A stretch of 50,279 nt of DNA from Natronomonas sp. GTDB taxonomy: Archaea > Halobacteriota > Halobacteria > Halobacteriales > Haloarculaceae. Under the pieces are notes generated by a model. The model was not told the DNA's origin, did not search any database, and saw only the letters and a list, made by a program, of their open reading frames with translations. The stretch spans positions 1-50,279 of the forward strand of contig NZ_JAQCNO010000050.1 in assembly GCF_028274965.1 (NCBI RefSeq). Direction: 5' to 3'. Shown here piece by piece: positions 40,758 through 48,501 of the stretch. The translations under genes and the position numbers were made by a program. Within the stretch, counting starts at the first letter, position 1, and each line of letters opens with the position of its first letter.

Positions 40758-41129
40758 TCACTCGTCGACGGGGAACGTCTCGTGGAGCGCGTGGTGGCTG
40801 TCGCCGAGGTCCTCGAGGAACGACTCGCCGCCGTCGACCAGCCGATCGAGCGACGCGGCGGCGTCCCGGACCGCGACCACCCGCCCGCGGAGGTAGTCGT
40901 ACCCCGGGTCGTCGGCGTCGGTCGCGGCGACCTCGGACTCGAGTTCGACGATCGCGGTGTCGAGGTGCCGACGACAGGCCGCCAGGTCGTCCGCGTCGGC
41001 GAGCGCCGCGATGTGGGGCTCGGGGCTCTCGCCGAGCTCGTCGCGGGCGTGTTTCTCCGTGGCGTCGTCGCCGACGCCGAGGCTGTTCATCAGGCCGAGC
41101 CGGAGCGCTTCGATCTCGTGGCACGTCAT
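40758..41129 (-). CDS. DUF3209 family protein
   Basis: The 123-residue helical protein starts MTCHEIEALRLGLMNSLGV, the hallmark N-terminus of DUF3209, which I recall as a haloarchaeal family found beside cbiX. It ends with GDSHHALHETFPVDE. His and Cys near both ends could bind metal. It lies 6 bases after the cbiX stop and 27 bases before the propeller gene. A role with CbiX in cobalt handling is inference only. Confidence 0.8.
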   Translation of the reverse strand: MTCHEIEALRLGLMNSLGVGDDATEKHARDELGESPEPHIAALADADDLAACRRHLDTAIVELESEVAATDADDPGYDYLRGRVVAVRDAAASLDRLVDGGESFLEDLGDSHHALHETFPVDE

Positions 41130-41135
41130 ACTCTC

Positions 41136-42323
41136 TCAGAGGGTCTGGTCGACTAAATCGGACACGATTCGATCCTCGGCGACGGCGTCGGCGAGGCGGT
41201 CGGCGTCGTCGGGCTGGACGGAGCCGTACCAGACGCTGTCCGGGTAGACGGCGACGTTCGGCCCCTCGCCACAGCGGTCGAGACACGACGACCGGGTGAT
41301 GCGCGCGTCGATGTCGCGCTCGTCGACGGCCTGTCGGAGCCGCTCTAAGACCGTCGCCGCGCCCTGTGCGGCGCACGTCCGGTTCGTACAGACGGAGACG
41401 TGTTTCTCGGGCGCGTCGTGGGTGTCGGTCTCCTCGTCGACCGACGAGCGGTCGGCGTGGGTCGCCCGGTGTGTCATCGCCCGCAACATCGCGCGCGCGC
41501 CGCCGGCGTCGTCCTCGAAGCCGTCCATCTCGACTTTGTACTTGCAGGTGTCACACGACATCGACACGTCGCCCGTCCGGGCCTCCTCGAAGCGGTCCGC
41601 GAGGACGTCGAGAAGCCGATCGTCGGTGCCGAGCGGGTCGCCGCACCCGGCGACGGCGTAGGGGTACTCCTCGTCGAACTCCGCGGTCCGCTCGCGGATC
41701 CTGTCGGTCAACACCCCGTCGCCGAGCATGTACGGCAGGACGACGACCGCGTCGGGCCGGCGCTTGGAGACGGTGTGTAACGCGTCCTCGAGCAGCGGTT
41801 CGGTCACGCCGATAAAGGCCGCGTTCGCGTCGAGAAACCCCCGGCCCTCGTACAGCAGCCGGGCGAGTTTGTGGACGTCGCCGTTCGAGTCCGGGTCCGA
41901 GGAGCCGCGCGCGCACAGCACGATCAACACGTCGTCCTCGGCGCGGTCGACGCCGAGGCGCTCCTCGACGGCCGCCGCCCGGTCGTCGAGCAACTCGACG
42001 ATCGAGGGGTGCACGCCGAGGTGTCGCCCGCCGTGGATCCCGACGTCGTGTTCGGCGCGGGCCTCGTTGAGCACGAGCGGCACGTCGGCCTTGACGTGGC
42101 TGGCGGCGAAAAGCGACAGCGGCACCACCGTCACGTCCGACACCGCGGGAACGAGCGACCCGATCGCCTCGGCGATCGAGGGCTCGGCCAACTCGATGAA
42201 CCCCGCGTTGGCCGGCAGCCCGAGCCGTCCCTCTAAGCCCGCGGCCAACTCCCGGACCTGTTCGTTCGACTTCTCGCGGCGGGAGCCGTGCCCGGCCAGC
42301 ACGACCGCCTCGCTGTCCAGCAT
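41136..42323 (-). CDS. cbiX: Sirohydrochlorin cobaltochelatase CbiX, two-domain, with C-terminal 2Fe-2S ferredoxin
   Basis: The 395-residue protein has an N-terminal CbiX domain with both metal-ligand motifs, VVLAGHGSRREKSNEQV (His about 12) and PLSLFAASHVKADVPL, then a second CbiX-like half (VLCARGSSDPDSNGD, LPYMLGDGVL) lacking the second His. A CDTC segment (about 275) and a C-terminal thioredoxin-like 2Fe-2S domain (HVSVCTNRTC to SSCLDRCGEG) follow. It inserts Co2+ early in the anaerobic-type pathway; the Fe-S centre may sense or donate electrons. The ATG at 42323 overlaps the upstream gene's stop by 1 base (TGATG). Confidence 0.92.
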   Translation of the reverse strand: MLDSEAVVLAGHGSRREKSNEQVRELAAGLEGRLGLPANAGFIELAEPSIAEAIGSLVPAVSDVTVVPLSLFAASHVKADVPLVLNEARAEHDVGIHGGRHLGVHPSIVELLDDRAAAVEERLGVDRAEDDVLIVLCARGSSDPDSNGDVHKLARLLYEGRGFLDANAAFIGVTEPLLEDALHTVSKRRPDAVVVLPYMLGDGVLTDRIRERTAEFDEEYPYAVAGCGDPLGTDDRLLDVLADRFEEARTGDVSMSCDTCKYKVEMDGFEDDAGGARAMLRAMTHRATHADRSSVDEETDTHDAPEKHVSVCTNRTCAAQGAATVLERLRQAVDERDIDARITRSSCLDRCGEGPNVAVYPDSVWYGSVQPDDADRLADAVAEDRIVSDLVDQTL

Positions 42324-42997
42324 CAGTACGCCCCCGCCTCCTCGATGCTCCGCTCGGTCTTTCGGCGCCGGCTCGGCGCGAACAGCCCCGTCGCGTCGCT
42401 GTCGGCGTACAGCCACGCGCCGAACGCCGGCGCGGCCGCGTCGTCGATCCCGAACCAGTAGCCCCCCGAGGAGGTCTCGGAGACCTCGCCGCAGGGCGCC
42501 TCGACGTCCGCGGCGTCGATCAGCCCCTGGACCCGCTCGAGGAGCTTTCTGTCGTCGTGGACGACGGAGATCCCGACGGTGCCCGACGAGGACTTGAAAC
42601 AGACCGTCCCGCAGCCCTCGATTATCCCGCGGAGCAGTTCCCGATCGCACCCCGCGAGGACGTCGAGTCTGTACCCCCCCGAAGCGGCCTCGAAGGGGAG
42701 CCCGAGCGCCGCCGCCGCCCGCTCGCCGATCGGGCCGTGTACCTGCACCGTGTAGCTGTCCTCGCGTCGGGTGATCGAGGCGTCGTGGGCGTACTCCCGT
42801 TCGACCGTGTCGTGATCGATGGCCGCCGTCTCCGCGCCGGCGATCGCCGCGAGCCGCTCGGCCGCCGTCTCGTCGTTCGTCCGGACCGTCACGCCGCTTT
42901 CTGTCACCCCGCCGTCGCCGATGACCCGCCCCCAGAAGTACGCCGTCTCTGGGTGGGCGTCGAGGAGGTGCTCCGGCGTCTCCCGTTCGACGCTCAT
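42323..42997 (-). CDS. Cobalamin-operon protein with LAGLIDADG-like fold
   Basis: The 224-residue protein has two motifs spaced like a two-repeat LAGLIDADG homing endonuclease: AYFWGRVIGDGG (19-30) and ELLRGIIEGCGTV (120-132). A C-terminal FGAWLYADSD (192-201) and a basic SRRRKTERS tail match the end of such enzymes. The acidic catalytic residues are partly kept (Asp in GDGG; Glu then Cys in EGCG). There is no intein or intron around it; it is a normal operon gene between the small ferredoxin and cbiX, overlapping both. A domesticated DNA-binding role, such as regulation of the locus, is plausible but unproven. The ATG at 42997 is chosen because a TGA-type overlap with the ferredoxin results. 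Confidence 0.7.
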   Translation of the reverse strand: MSVERETPEHLLDAHPETAYFWGRVIGDGGVTESGVTVRTNDETAAERLAAIAGAETAAIDHDTVEREYAHDASITRREDSYTVQVHGPIGERAAAALGLPFEAASGGYRLDVLAGCDRELLRGIIEGCGTVCFKSSSGTVGISVVHDDRKLLERVQGLIDAADVEAPCGEVSETSSGGYWFGIDDAAAPAFGAWLYADSDATGLFAPSRRRKTERSIEEAGAY

Positions 42998-43227
42998 TCG
43001 CCTTTCACCTCGACGGTGATCGCGTCTGTCGGGCACGCCGCCGCGGCGTCCTCGGCGTCGGACAGCCGGTCGTCCTCGAACGTCGCCCGAAGCGTCCCGT
43101 CCTCGCGGCGGCCCCCGGGCAGCGTCACCAGCCCGTCGGCGGACTCCTCGAAGCGACCGTCGCGGACGAGACAGGCGAAGATCCCGTCACACAGCTCCAT
43201 GTCGACCGTGATCTCGTACTCGGTCAT
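42994..43227 (-). CDS. Small ferredoxin (single Fe-S cluster)
   Basis: The 77-residue acidic protein reads as a monocluster ferredoxin: LCDGIFACLV near residues 12-21 and AAACPTDAI near 62-70. Only three cluster Cys are visible (C13, C19, C65 by eye), the middle position being Gly, which in related ferredoxins goes with a 3Fe-4S cluster. It lies within the cbi operon, overlapping its downstream neighbour by 4 bases, so it probably donates electrons to a corrin-ring step. Confidence 0.82.
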   Translation of the reverse strand: MTEYEITVDMELCDGIFACLVRDGRFEESADGLVTLPGGRREDGTLRATFEDDRLSDAEDAAAACPTDAITVEVKGE

Positions 43228-43228
43228 C

Positions 43229-44218
43229 TCAGTAGTCGTACTTCGTCTCGTAGCCCCGCGGCGTCACCATCCGGTCCTCGAAGACGTAGGTCTCGTCGTT
43301 GCCGACGATGATCGTCGTCGTCATGTCGACGATGTCGGTCTCGCCGAGCTCCGGCAGGGTCTCGAGGTCCGTGATCGTCGTCTCCTCGTCGTCGCGGGAG
43401 GCCCCGTGGACGATGCCGACCGGCGTCTCCGGATCGCGGTGTTCGAGGAGGATCTCACAGCAGCGCTGGAAGTTCTCCCGCCGCTTCCGGCTCCAGGGGT
43501 TGTAGATCGCGATCGTAAAGCCCTCGCCGGCGACCGCCTCGAGGCGCGATTCGATCTCCGCCATCGGCGTGAGGTGATCCGACAGCGACACCGAAACGGT
43601 GTCGTTGACCAGCGGCGCGCCGAGGCGCGCCCCACAGGACTGGGCCGCCGGGACCCCCGGAACGACCTCGAAGTCGACCGCGTCGGCGCTTCCGCCCTTC
43701 GATTCGAGGATCTCGAGGGCGAGCCCCGACAGCGCGTACACGTTCGGATCGCCCGAGCCGATGATCGCCACGTCGTTGCCGGCGAGGGTCCGGTCGATGG
43801 CCTCCTCGGTCCGGGAGACCTCCCCGCACATCGGCGTCGAGTAGATGTCCTCGGCGGCCTCGGTGATCTCGTCGGGTAAGAGATCGACGTACGTCCGGTA
43901 GCCGACGATGTGTTCGGCCTCCGCGAGGGCGGCTTTGGCCCGCGCCGTCATGCCCTCGGGTCTGCCGGGGCCGAGCCCGACGGTCGTCAGCGAGCCGGGA
44001 TCGGCCTCGAAGTCCTCGACCGTCGAGCCGACCTCCTCCTCGTCGTCCGCGTCCGTGGACGCGCCACAGCCGCCCGAGGAGGACGCGGAGGAAGACGAAG
44101 ACGAGCCGGACGCGCCACACGCGCTCTCGGTCTCCTCGGTCGTCGCGCCGCCGCATTTCGAACTCGAATCAGTTTCCGTCGTCGATGCCTCGGTCTCCGC
44201 GGTGTTGTCGGTGCTCAT
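43229..44218 (-). CDS. cbiH2: Precorrin-3B/cobalt-factor III C17-methyltransferase CbiH, second copy (CbiH2)
   Basis: The 329-residue protein has a methylase core from about residue 75: LTTVGLGPGRPEGMTARAK, GYRTYVDLLPDEI, the SGDPNVYALSG loop, VVPGVPAAQSCGARLGAPL and IYNPWSRKRRENF, all CbiH/CobJ signatures. It methylates C17 with ring contraction. A 70-residue N-terminal tail is rich in Ser, Gly, Asp and Cys (KCGG, ACGASG, GGCGAS) and looks disordered; its Cys could bind metal. It is followed in order by the ferredoxin gene and preceded by CbiH1, separated by 1 base. Confidence 0.9.
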   Translation of the reverse strand: MSTDNTAETEASTTETDSSSKCGGATTEETESACGASGSSSSSSASSSGGCGASTDADDEEEVGSTVEDFEADPGSLTTVGLGPGRPEGMTARAKAALAEAEHIVGYRTYVDLLPDEITEAAEDIYSTPMCGEVSRTEEAIDRTLAGNDVAIIGSGDPNVYALSGLALEILESKGGSADAVDFEVVPGVPAAQSCGARLGAPLVNDTVSVSLSDHLTPMAEIESRLEAVAGEGFTIAIYNPWSRKRRENFQRCCEILLEHRDPETPVGIVHGASRDDEETTITDLETLPELGETDIVDMTTTIIVGNDETYVFEDRMVTPRGYETKYDY

Positions 44219-44219
44219 G

Positions 44220-45122
44220 TTAGAAGTCCTCCACCTCGCGGCCGCCGCGCGGCGTCACGAGGAACTCGCCGTAGTCGTTCTCCCACCCGTGGCTGTCGGC
44301 GGTGCCGACGAGGATCGACGTCCCCATCCCGCCGACCTCGTCGGCGTGCTCGTCGGTCTCGCCGAGCGTCGTGATCGTGTGCGTCTCGTCCTCGAGGTTC
44401 CGGCCGGCCTCGCCGCGCCCGGCGTCGTTGAAGATCGCGACCGGCACGTCGTCCGAGCGCTCCGCGCGGATCACGTCGATCGCGCGCTCGTGGTCGCGCC
44501 AGCAGTTATAGAGGACGATGACGAACCCCGAGATCGCCGCCGCCCGGAGCTTCTCCTCGATCTCCTCCCACCCGCGCCACTTGTCGGACAGCGAGATCGT
44601 ACAGAAGTCGTTCGACAGCGGCGCGCCGAGGTTCGCCGCCCCGCCGAGCGCCGCCGTCACCCCGGGGACGATCTCGATCGGGACGTCGTCCGCGTCGTCC
44701 TCGTCGGCCATCAGAAAGACCAGATCGCTCTTGCCGTAGACGTTCGGATCGCCGCCCGAGACGTGGGCGACGTCCTGTCCCGCCCGGACGCGGTCGAACG
44801 CCTCCCGCGTCAACTCGACCTGTTGGCCCATCGAGGAGCGGACGATCTCCTGTCGGCTCCCGTCGGATCTGGTCGCGACCGTCCCGTCGGTCCACCCCTC
44901 CGGGCGGGCGGCGGCCGCCGCGCTCCCGCCGTCGGCGGCGGCCTCCGGCGGGATCGTCCCGTCGGCCCTGAGGAACTCCTGATAGAGGTTCGAGGCGATG
45001 ACGCAGTCGGCCGTCTCGATCACGTCCGTTGCGCGCTGTGTCATCGCGTGCGGGAGCCCGGGGCCGATCCCGACGACGTACAGCGTCCCGTAGTCCTCCG
45101 GCGGCGTCGATCCGGCCGCCAT
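44220..45122 (-). CDS. cbiH1: Precorrin-3B C17-methyltransferase-like CbiH, first copy (CbiH1)
   Basis: The 300-residue tetrapyrrole methylase is a diverged paralogue of the neighbouring CbiH2: LYVVGIGPGLPHAMTQRA, VIASNLYQEFL, SGGDPNVYGKSDL, IVPGVTAALGGAANLGAPL and LYNCWRDHERA. The tract after ADGGSAAAAARPEG (about 65-85) is an insertion relative to CbiH2. Which of the two does ring contraction cannot be read from sequence. The ATG at 45122 shares a base with the cbiG stop (TAATG). Confidence 0.85.
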   Translation of the reverse strand: MAAGSTPPEDYGTLYVVGIGPGLPHAMTQRATDVIETADCVIASNLYQEFLRADGTIPPEAAADGGSAAAAARPEGWTDGTVATRSDGSRQEIVRSSMGQQVELTREAFDRVRAGQDVAHVSGGDPNVYGKSDLVFLMADEDDADDVPIEIVPGVTAALGGAANLGAPLSNDFCTISLSDKWRGWEEIEEKLRAAAISGFVIVLYNCWRDHERAIDVIRAERSDDVPVAIFNDAGRGEAGRNLEDETHTITTLGETDEHADEVGGMGTSILVGTADSHGWENDYGEFLVTPRGGREVEDF

Positions 45123-46135
45123 TATCGCCCCACCGCCACGGTGACCGCCTCGTCGAATCGCTCTTTCTCCCGGAGGAGTTCGTGCTCGCGGCCGCCGGCG
45201 ATCGCCGACGCCTCGGCGATCCCCGGCCACCCGATGAGCTCCTTCGCCCGGGAGGGCGTCGGACCCTCGTGGTCCGTGAGGGTCCCTTTGCCGAAGAGCA
45301 CGACGCCCGCGCCGATCTCCTCGGCCGCCTCGTAGAGGCCCGCCTCGCCTTCCTTGCGGGTCGCGGTTGCGACGAACTCGACGTCCGAGAGGCTACGATC
45401 GACCGCGTTGAGGGCGGCCTCCCAGGCGTTTATGACCTGCTCCTTTCGGACGCCCTCGACCGTCCCCGTCCCGAGGACGACGCCGTCGTCGTTCCGTTTC
45501 ATCACCGTCACGTCGTCGCCGACGAGGACGGCCCGGGGACCGTCGAGCCGCTCGACGACATCGAGGTCGTCGTTCAACACGGCGAGGTTCGTCGCAACCG
45601 TCGAATCGCCGTTGACGACGTGGGCGTCGAGGGCCTTCGCCTTCGACTCGATGCCCTGCTTGCCCGCGGCCTCCGAGGCGGTCGTCATCGCCGGCACCGC
45701 GCCGAGCGTCGAGAGGTCGTGTGCGACCTGGTTCGCGCCGTGGTGGCCGCCGGTCAGCGGGATCGCCCACGTCAGCTCCTCGTCGATCACGACGACGGCG
45801 GGGTCGTCCCACTTGTCGTCGAGTAGCCCCGCCGTCTTGCGCATCGCGATCCCGGAGGCCATCAGACCGACGAAACAGTCGTACTCGCCCCAGTGCTCGG
45901 CGAAGACGTCGCCGTGGTACTCGAGGATCTCGATCGACTCGTAGTCGTCTATCAGTTCGTCTCTGATCTCGTTGGCGACCGGCAGCTTCCGCTCGAAGCT
46001 GATTATCGCGATCTCCTCGGCGACCTCGCCGTCGGAGTCGGGCGTCGAGCAGTGCCCGCCCCCGCCTCCGCTTTCGCTTCCGCCGTCGGTGTTGGTGTCG
46101 GTTCCAGCGTCCGTGTCGTCTGTGTCAGTGCTCAT
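45122..46135 (-). CDS. cbiG: Cobalt-precorrin-5A hydrolase CbiG
   Basis: The 337-residue protein opens the delta-lactone of cobalt-precorrin-5A, releasing acetaldehyde. After a disordered Asp/Gly tail (1-40, ending GGGGGHCSTPDSDGE) come the CbiG N-terminal domain (FVGLMASGIAMRKTAGLLDDKW, LTGGHHGANQVAHDL) and the C-terminal domain (FVATATRKEGEAGLYEAA). The GGHHGAN motif is typical. The start at 46135 is 2 bases from the cbiF stop. Confidence 0.93.
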   Translation of the reverse strand: MSTDTDDTDAGTDTNTDGGSESGGGGGHCSTPDSDGEVAEEIAIISFERKLPVANEIRDELIDDYESIEILEYHGDVFAEHWGEYDCFVGLMASGIAMRKTAGLLDDKWDDPAVVVIDEELTWAIPLTGGHHGANQVAHDLSTLGAVPAMTTASEAAGKQGIESKAKALDAHVVNGDSTVATNLAVLNDDLDVVERLDGPRAVLVGDDVTVMKRNDDGVVLGTGTVEGVRKEQVINAWEAALNAVDRSLSDVEFVATATRKEGEAGLYEAAEEIGAGVVLFGKGTLTDHEGPTPSRAKELIGWPGIAEASAIAGGREHELLREKERFDEAVTVAVGR

Positions 46136-46137
46136 TG

Positions 46138-47037
46138 TCAGTCGTCGGAGGTCGTCTCCGTCTCGGTTCCGCCGTCGGTGTCGCCTCGGTTCGCCCAGTC
46201 GCCGTACAGGTAGGACCGCTCGTAGCCGGCACCGGCCGCGGCGTCGCCGATCAGCACCATCGCCGAGGCCCGATACCCCGCCTCGTCGACCTTCCGGCCG
46301 ATCGTTCCGACCGTCCCCTCGATGACGTCCTCGTCGGGCCAGGAGGCGTGGTACACGACCGTCACCGGCGTGTCGGGGTCGACGCCGTCGGCGAGGAGCC
46401 GGTCCATCGTGTCGGCGACCGCGTGGGTGCCGAGATAGATGCAGGTCGTCACGTCGCCCATGCCGACGAACTCGGCGATGTGGTCGTCCTCGGCCTCGAG
46501 CGTCCTGCCCTGCGGCCGGGTGAACGCGACGTGGTTCGCGGTCTCGTTGAGCGTCAACTGCGTCCGCAGCGTCGCGCTCGCGGCGAACGCCGAGGTGACG
46601 CCGGGGACGAGATACGTCGGCACGCCCTCGTGCTCGAGGGCGTCCATCTGCTCGAGGGCCGCGCCGTAGATCGCCGGATCGCCGCTGTGGAGCCGGACGA
46701 CCGTCCGACCCTCCTCGTAGGCGTCCCGCATCAGCGGCACCAGCTCCTCCAAGTCCTTGCCGACGCTGTTGACCAACTCCGCGTGCTCGCAGTACGCCTC
46801 GAGCACCTCGCTGTTGACGAGCGACCCCGCGTGGACGACCAACTCGGCGTCCTCCAGCGCTCGCTTGCCGGCGACCGTCAACAGCCGGGGGTGCCCCGGC
46901 CCCGCGCCGACAAAGGGGATCCCCTCCTGTTCGTCGCCGGCGGCGAACTCGTAGACGCGGTCGTCGCGCTCGTGGGCGTGTTTCTCCCGCTCGGCGTCGA
47001 TCGCCGCCTGCGGCGTCGCCTCGCTTTCGTCCGTCAT
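46138..47037 (-). CDS. cbiF: Cobalt-precorrin-4 C11-methyltransferase CbiF
   Basis: The 299-residue methylase has the CbiF/CobM pattern: IPFVGAGPGHPRLLTVAG (about 40-57), VHAGSLVN, LHSGDPAIYGAALEQM, LVPGVTSAFAASA, and FTRPQGRT. It methylates C11 after ring contraction. A charged 38-residue N-terminus and an acidic tail are additions. It overlaps cbiL by 4 bases. Confidence 0.95.
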   Translation of the reverse strand: MTDESEATPQAAIDAEREKHAHERDDRVYEFAAGDEQEGIPFVGAGPGHPRLLTVAGKRALEDAELVVHAGSLVNSEVLEAYCEHAELVNSVGKDLEELVPLMRDAYEEGRTVVRLHSGDPAIYGAALEQMDALEHEGVPTYLVPGVTSAFAASATLRTQLTLNETANHVAFTRPQGRTLEAEDDHIAEFVGMGDVTTCIYLGTHAVADTMDRLLADGVDPDTPVTVVYHASWPDEDVIEGTVGTIGRKVDEAGYRASAMVLIGDAAAGAGYERSYLYGDWANRGDTDGGTETETTSDD

Positions 47038-47819
47038 CGGCCTTGAGCCTCCCCGTCGCGGTAGGCCTCACCGTCGCCGGCGGACTCGGCGGCGGCGAGT
47101 TGGTCGCCGATCGCGCCGCCGTCGGCCTCCGTTTCGGTGCCGAACGCCGCCGTCGCCGGGGCCTCGTCGGTCCCGGGCTTTTCGGCGTAGGCGACGGTGT
47201 AGTAGTCCCGTTCGGCAAGCGCCTCGGGGTCGTCGGTGACGACGGTCTCGTGGCCGTCCATGAACAGCCGGCGACCGTAGACCACGTCGTAGCCCGCCTC
47301 GGTCAGCTTCTCGTGGGTCGTCGGCACGTCGGTCACCTTGAACAAGACGAGCCGGTCGGGGCCGATCGGGGCCGCCCCGCGGTCGGCTTCCCGGAGCACG
47401 AGCTCCGATCCGGCCGTGATCTCGACGCCGAAGGCGGTCGCAAAGGCCGTCACCGTCGAGACCCCCGGGACCACCTCAAGCTCCACCGCCGGGTAAAACC
47501 GCTCTACGGTCCGGCGCAGGTGCCCGAACGTCGAGTAGACGTTCGGATCGCCGAGCGTGACGAAGGCGGCGGTCCCCTCCCGGGCCGTCGGCGCGATCTC
47601 GGCGGCGGCCGCCTTCCAGGCCCGCCGGAGTTCGTCCTCGTCTCTCGTCATCGGGAAATCGAGGTCCCCGAGTTGGGACTCCGAGACGTACTCCTCCGCG
47701 ACGCCCCGCGAGAGCCGTCCGGGCGTGTAGACCACGTCGGCGGACTCGAGAACCGACCGGCCCTTGACCGTGATGAGCTCCGAATCGCCCGGACCGAGCC
47801 CGACGCCGTACAGCGTCAC
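47034..47819 (-). CDS. cbiL: Precorrin-2/cobalt-factor II C20-methyltransferase CbiL
   Basis: The 261-residue methylase has LYGVGLGPGDSELITVKG at the very N-terminus, TLGDPNVYSTFGHL and VVPGVSTVTAFATAFG, the features of CbiL/CobI, which methylates C20 of precorrin-2 or its cobalt form. A low-complexity acidic tail (about 222-261) follows the enzyme domain. It overlaps cbiT by 4 bases upstream. Confidence 0.94.
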   Translation of the reverse strand: MTLYGVGLGPGDSELITVKGRSVLESADVVYTPGRLSRGVAEEYVSESQLGDLDFPMTRDEDELRRAWKAAAAEIAPTAREGTAAFVTLGDPNVYSTFGHLRRTVERFYPAVELEVVPGVSTVTAFATAFGVEITAGSELVLREADRGAAPIGPDRLVLFKVTDVPTTHEKLTEAGYDVVYGRRLFMDGHETVVTDDPEALAERDYYTVAYAEKPGTDEAPATAAFGTETEADGGAIGDQLAAAESAGDGEAYRDGEAQGR

Positions 47820-48355
47820 GCCGCACCACCCGAGATGACGTACACCGGGTTCTCCGAGTCGAAACTCGTCGCGCCGGCGAGTTCGTACCCCGTCGAGACC
47901 TGCATCTGGACGACCTCATCGTAGAGCCCCCGCTCGCGGAAGGCCCGGACGGCGTCGCCCGCGACCTCGAGCCGGGAGACGTTCATCACGACGCGGTCGA
48001 CGCCCGTCTCGGCGGCGTGATCGAGCACCTCCTCGTAGTTGCGCGACCCGCCGAGAAACAGCGCGTCCGCGTCGTCGGGCAGCGCCTCGGGGGCCTCGCC
48101 CTCGATCAGTTCGACGCCGTCGACCCCGTTGGCCGCGAGGTTCTTTCTCGCCGCGTCGAGCCGTTCGGGCTTGCGCTCGATCGCGGTCACGCGGCCGGCG
48201 TCGGCGGCGGCCTCGATCGTCACCGCCCCGGTACAGCAGCCGACCTCGACGAAGTGATCCTGCTCGTCCAACCCGAGTTTCCCGACCGTGACCGAGCGGA
48301 CCTCGGGTTTGGTCGGCCCGGCCTTCGCGTCGTGTGGAAGCGCTATGCGTGCCAT
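47816..48355 (-). CDS. cbiT: Cobalt-precorrin-6B C15-methyltransferase (decarboxylating) CbiT
   Basis: The 179-residue Rossmann-type methyltransferase starts with the CbiT-typical PHDAKAGPTKPEVRSVTVGKL and has the SAM loop VEVGCCTGAVTIEAA (about 36-50), the acidic AIERKPERL and FLGGSRNYEEVLDHA. It methylates C15 and decarboxylates the ring-C acetate. It is the first gene of the large minus-strand cbi operon. The promoter region upstream (48356-48501) holds an inverted repeat. Confidence 0.94.
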   Translation of the reverse strand: MARIALPHDAKAGPTKPEVRSVTVGKLGLDEQDHFVEVGCCTGAVTIEAAADAGRVTAIERKPERLDAARKNLAANGVDGVELIEGEAPEALPDDADALFLGGSRNYEEVLDHAAETGVDRVVMNVSRLEVAGDAVRAFRERGLYDEVVQMQVSTGYELAGATSFDSENPVYVISGGAA

Positions 48356-48379
48356 AGCGGTACAATCGAACCCACAGTG

Positions 48380-48399
48380 AAAACAATTGTGGTTGTTTT
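48380..48399. promoter_or_regulatory. Inverted repeat upstream of the cbi operon
   Basis: AAAACAA (48380-48386) and TTGTTTT (48393-48399) form perfect 7-bp arms around TTGTGG; an ACAATTGT palindrome overlaps. It begins 25 bases before the cbiT ATG, where the TATA box of a leaderless gene should be, so bound protein could block or help initiation. It has the same 7-6-7 layout as the cobN palindrome but the half-sites are inside out. Confidence 0.45.
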
Positions 48400-48501
48400 A
48401 GGACAAGTGAGGTTTAGAAAACGGTCGGGCCCCACTACCCCCTGGCGCGCCTTGGTGGCCGCCGACAGCGACATACGGCCACGGCCCGGACCCGCCAAGG
48501 G

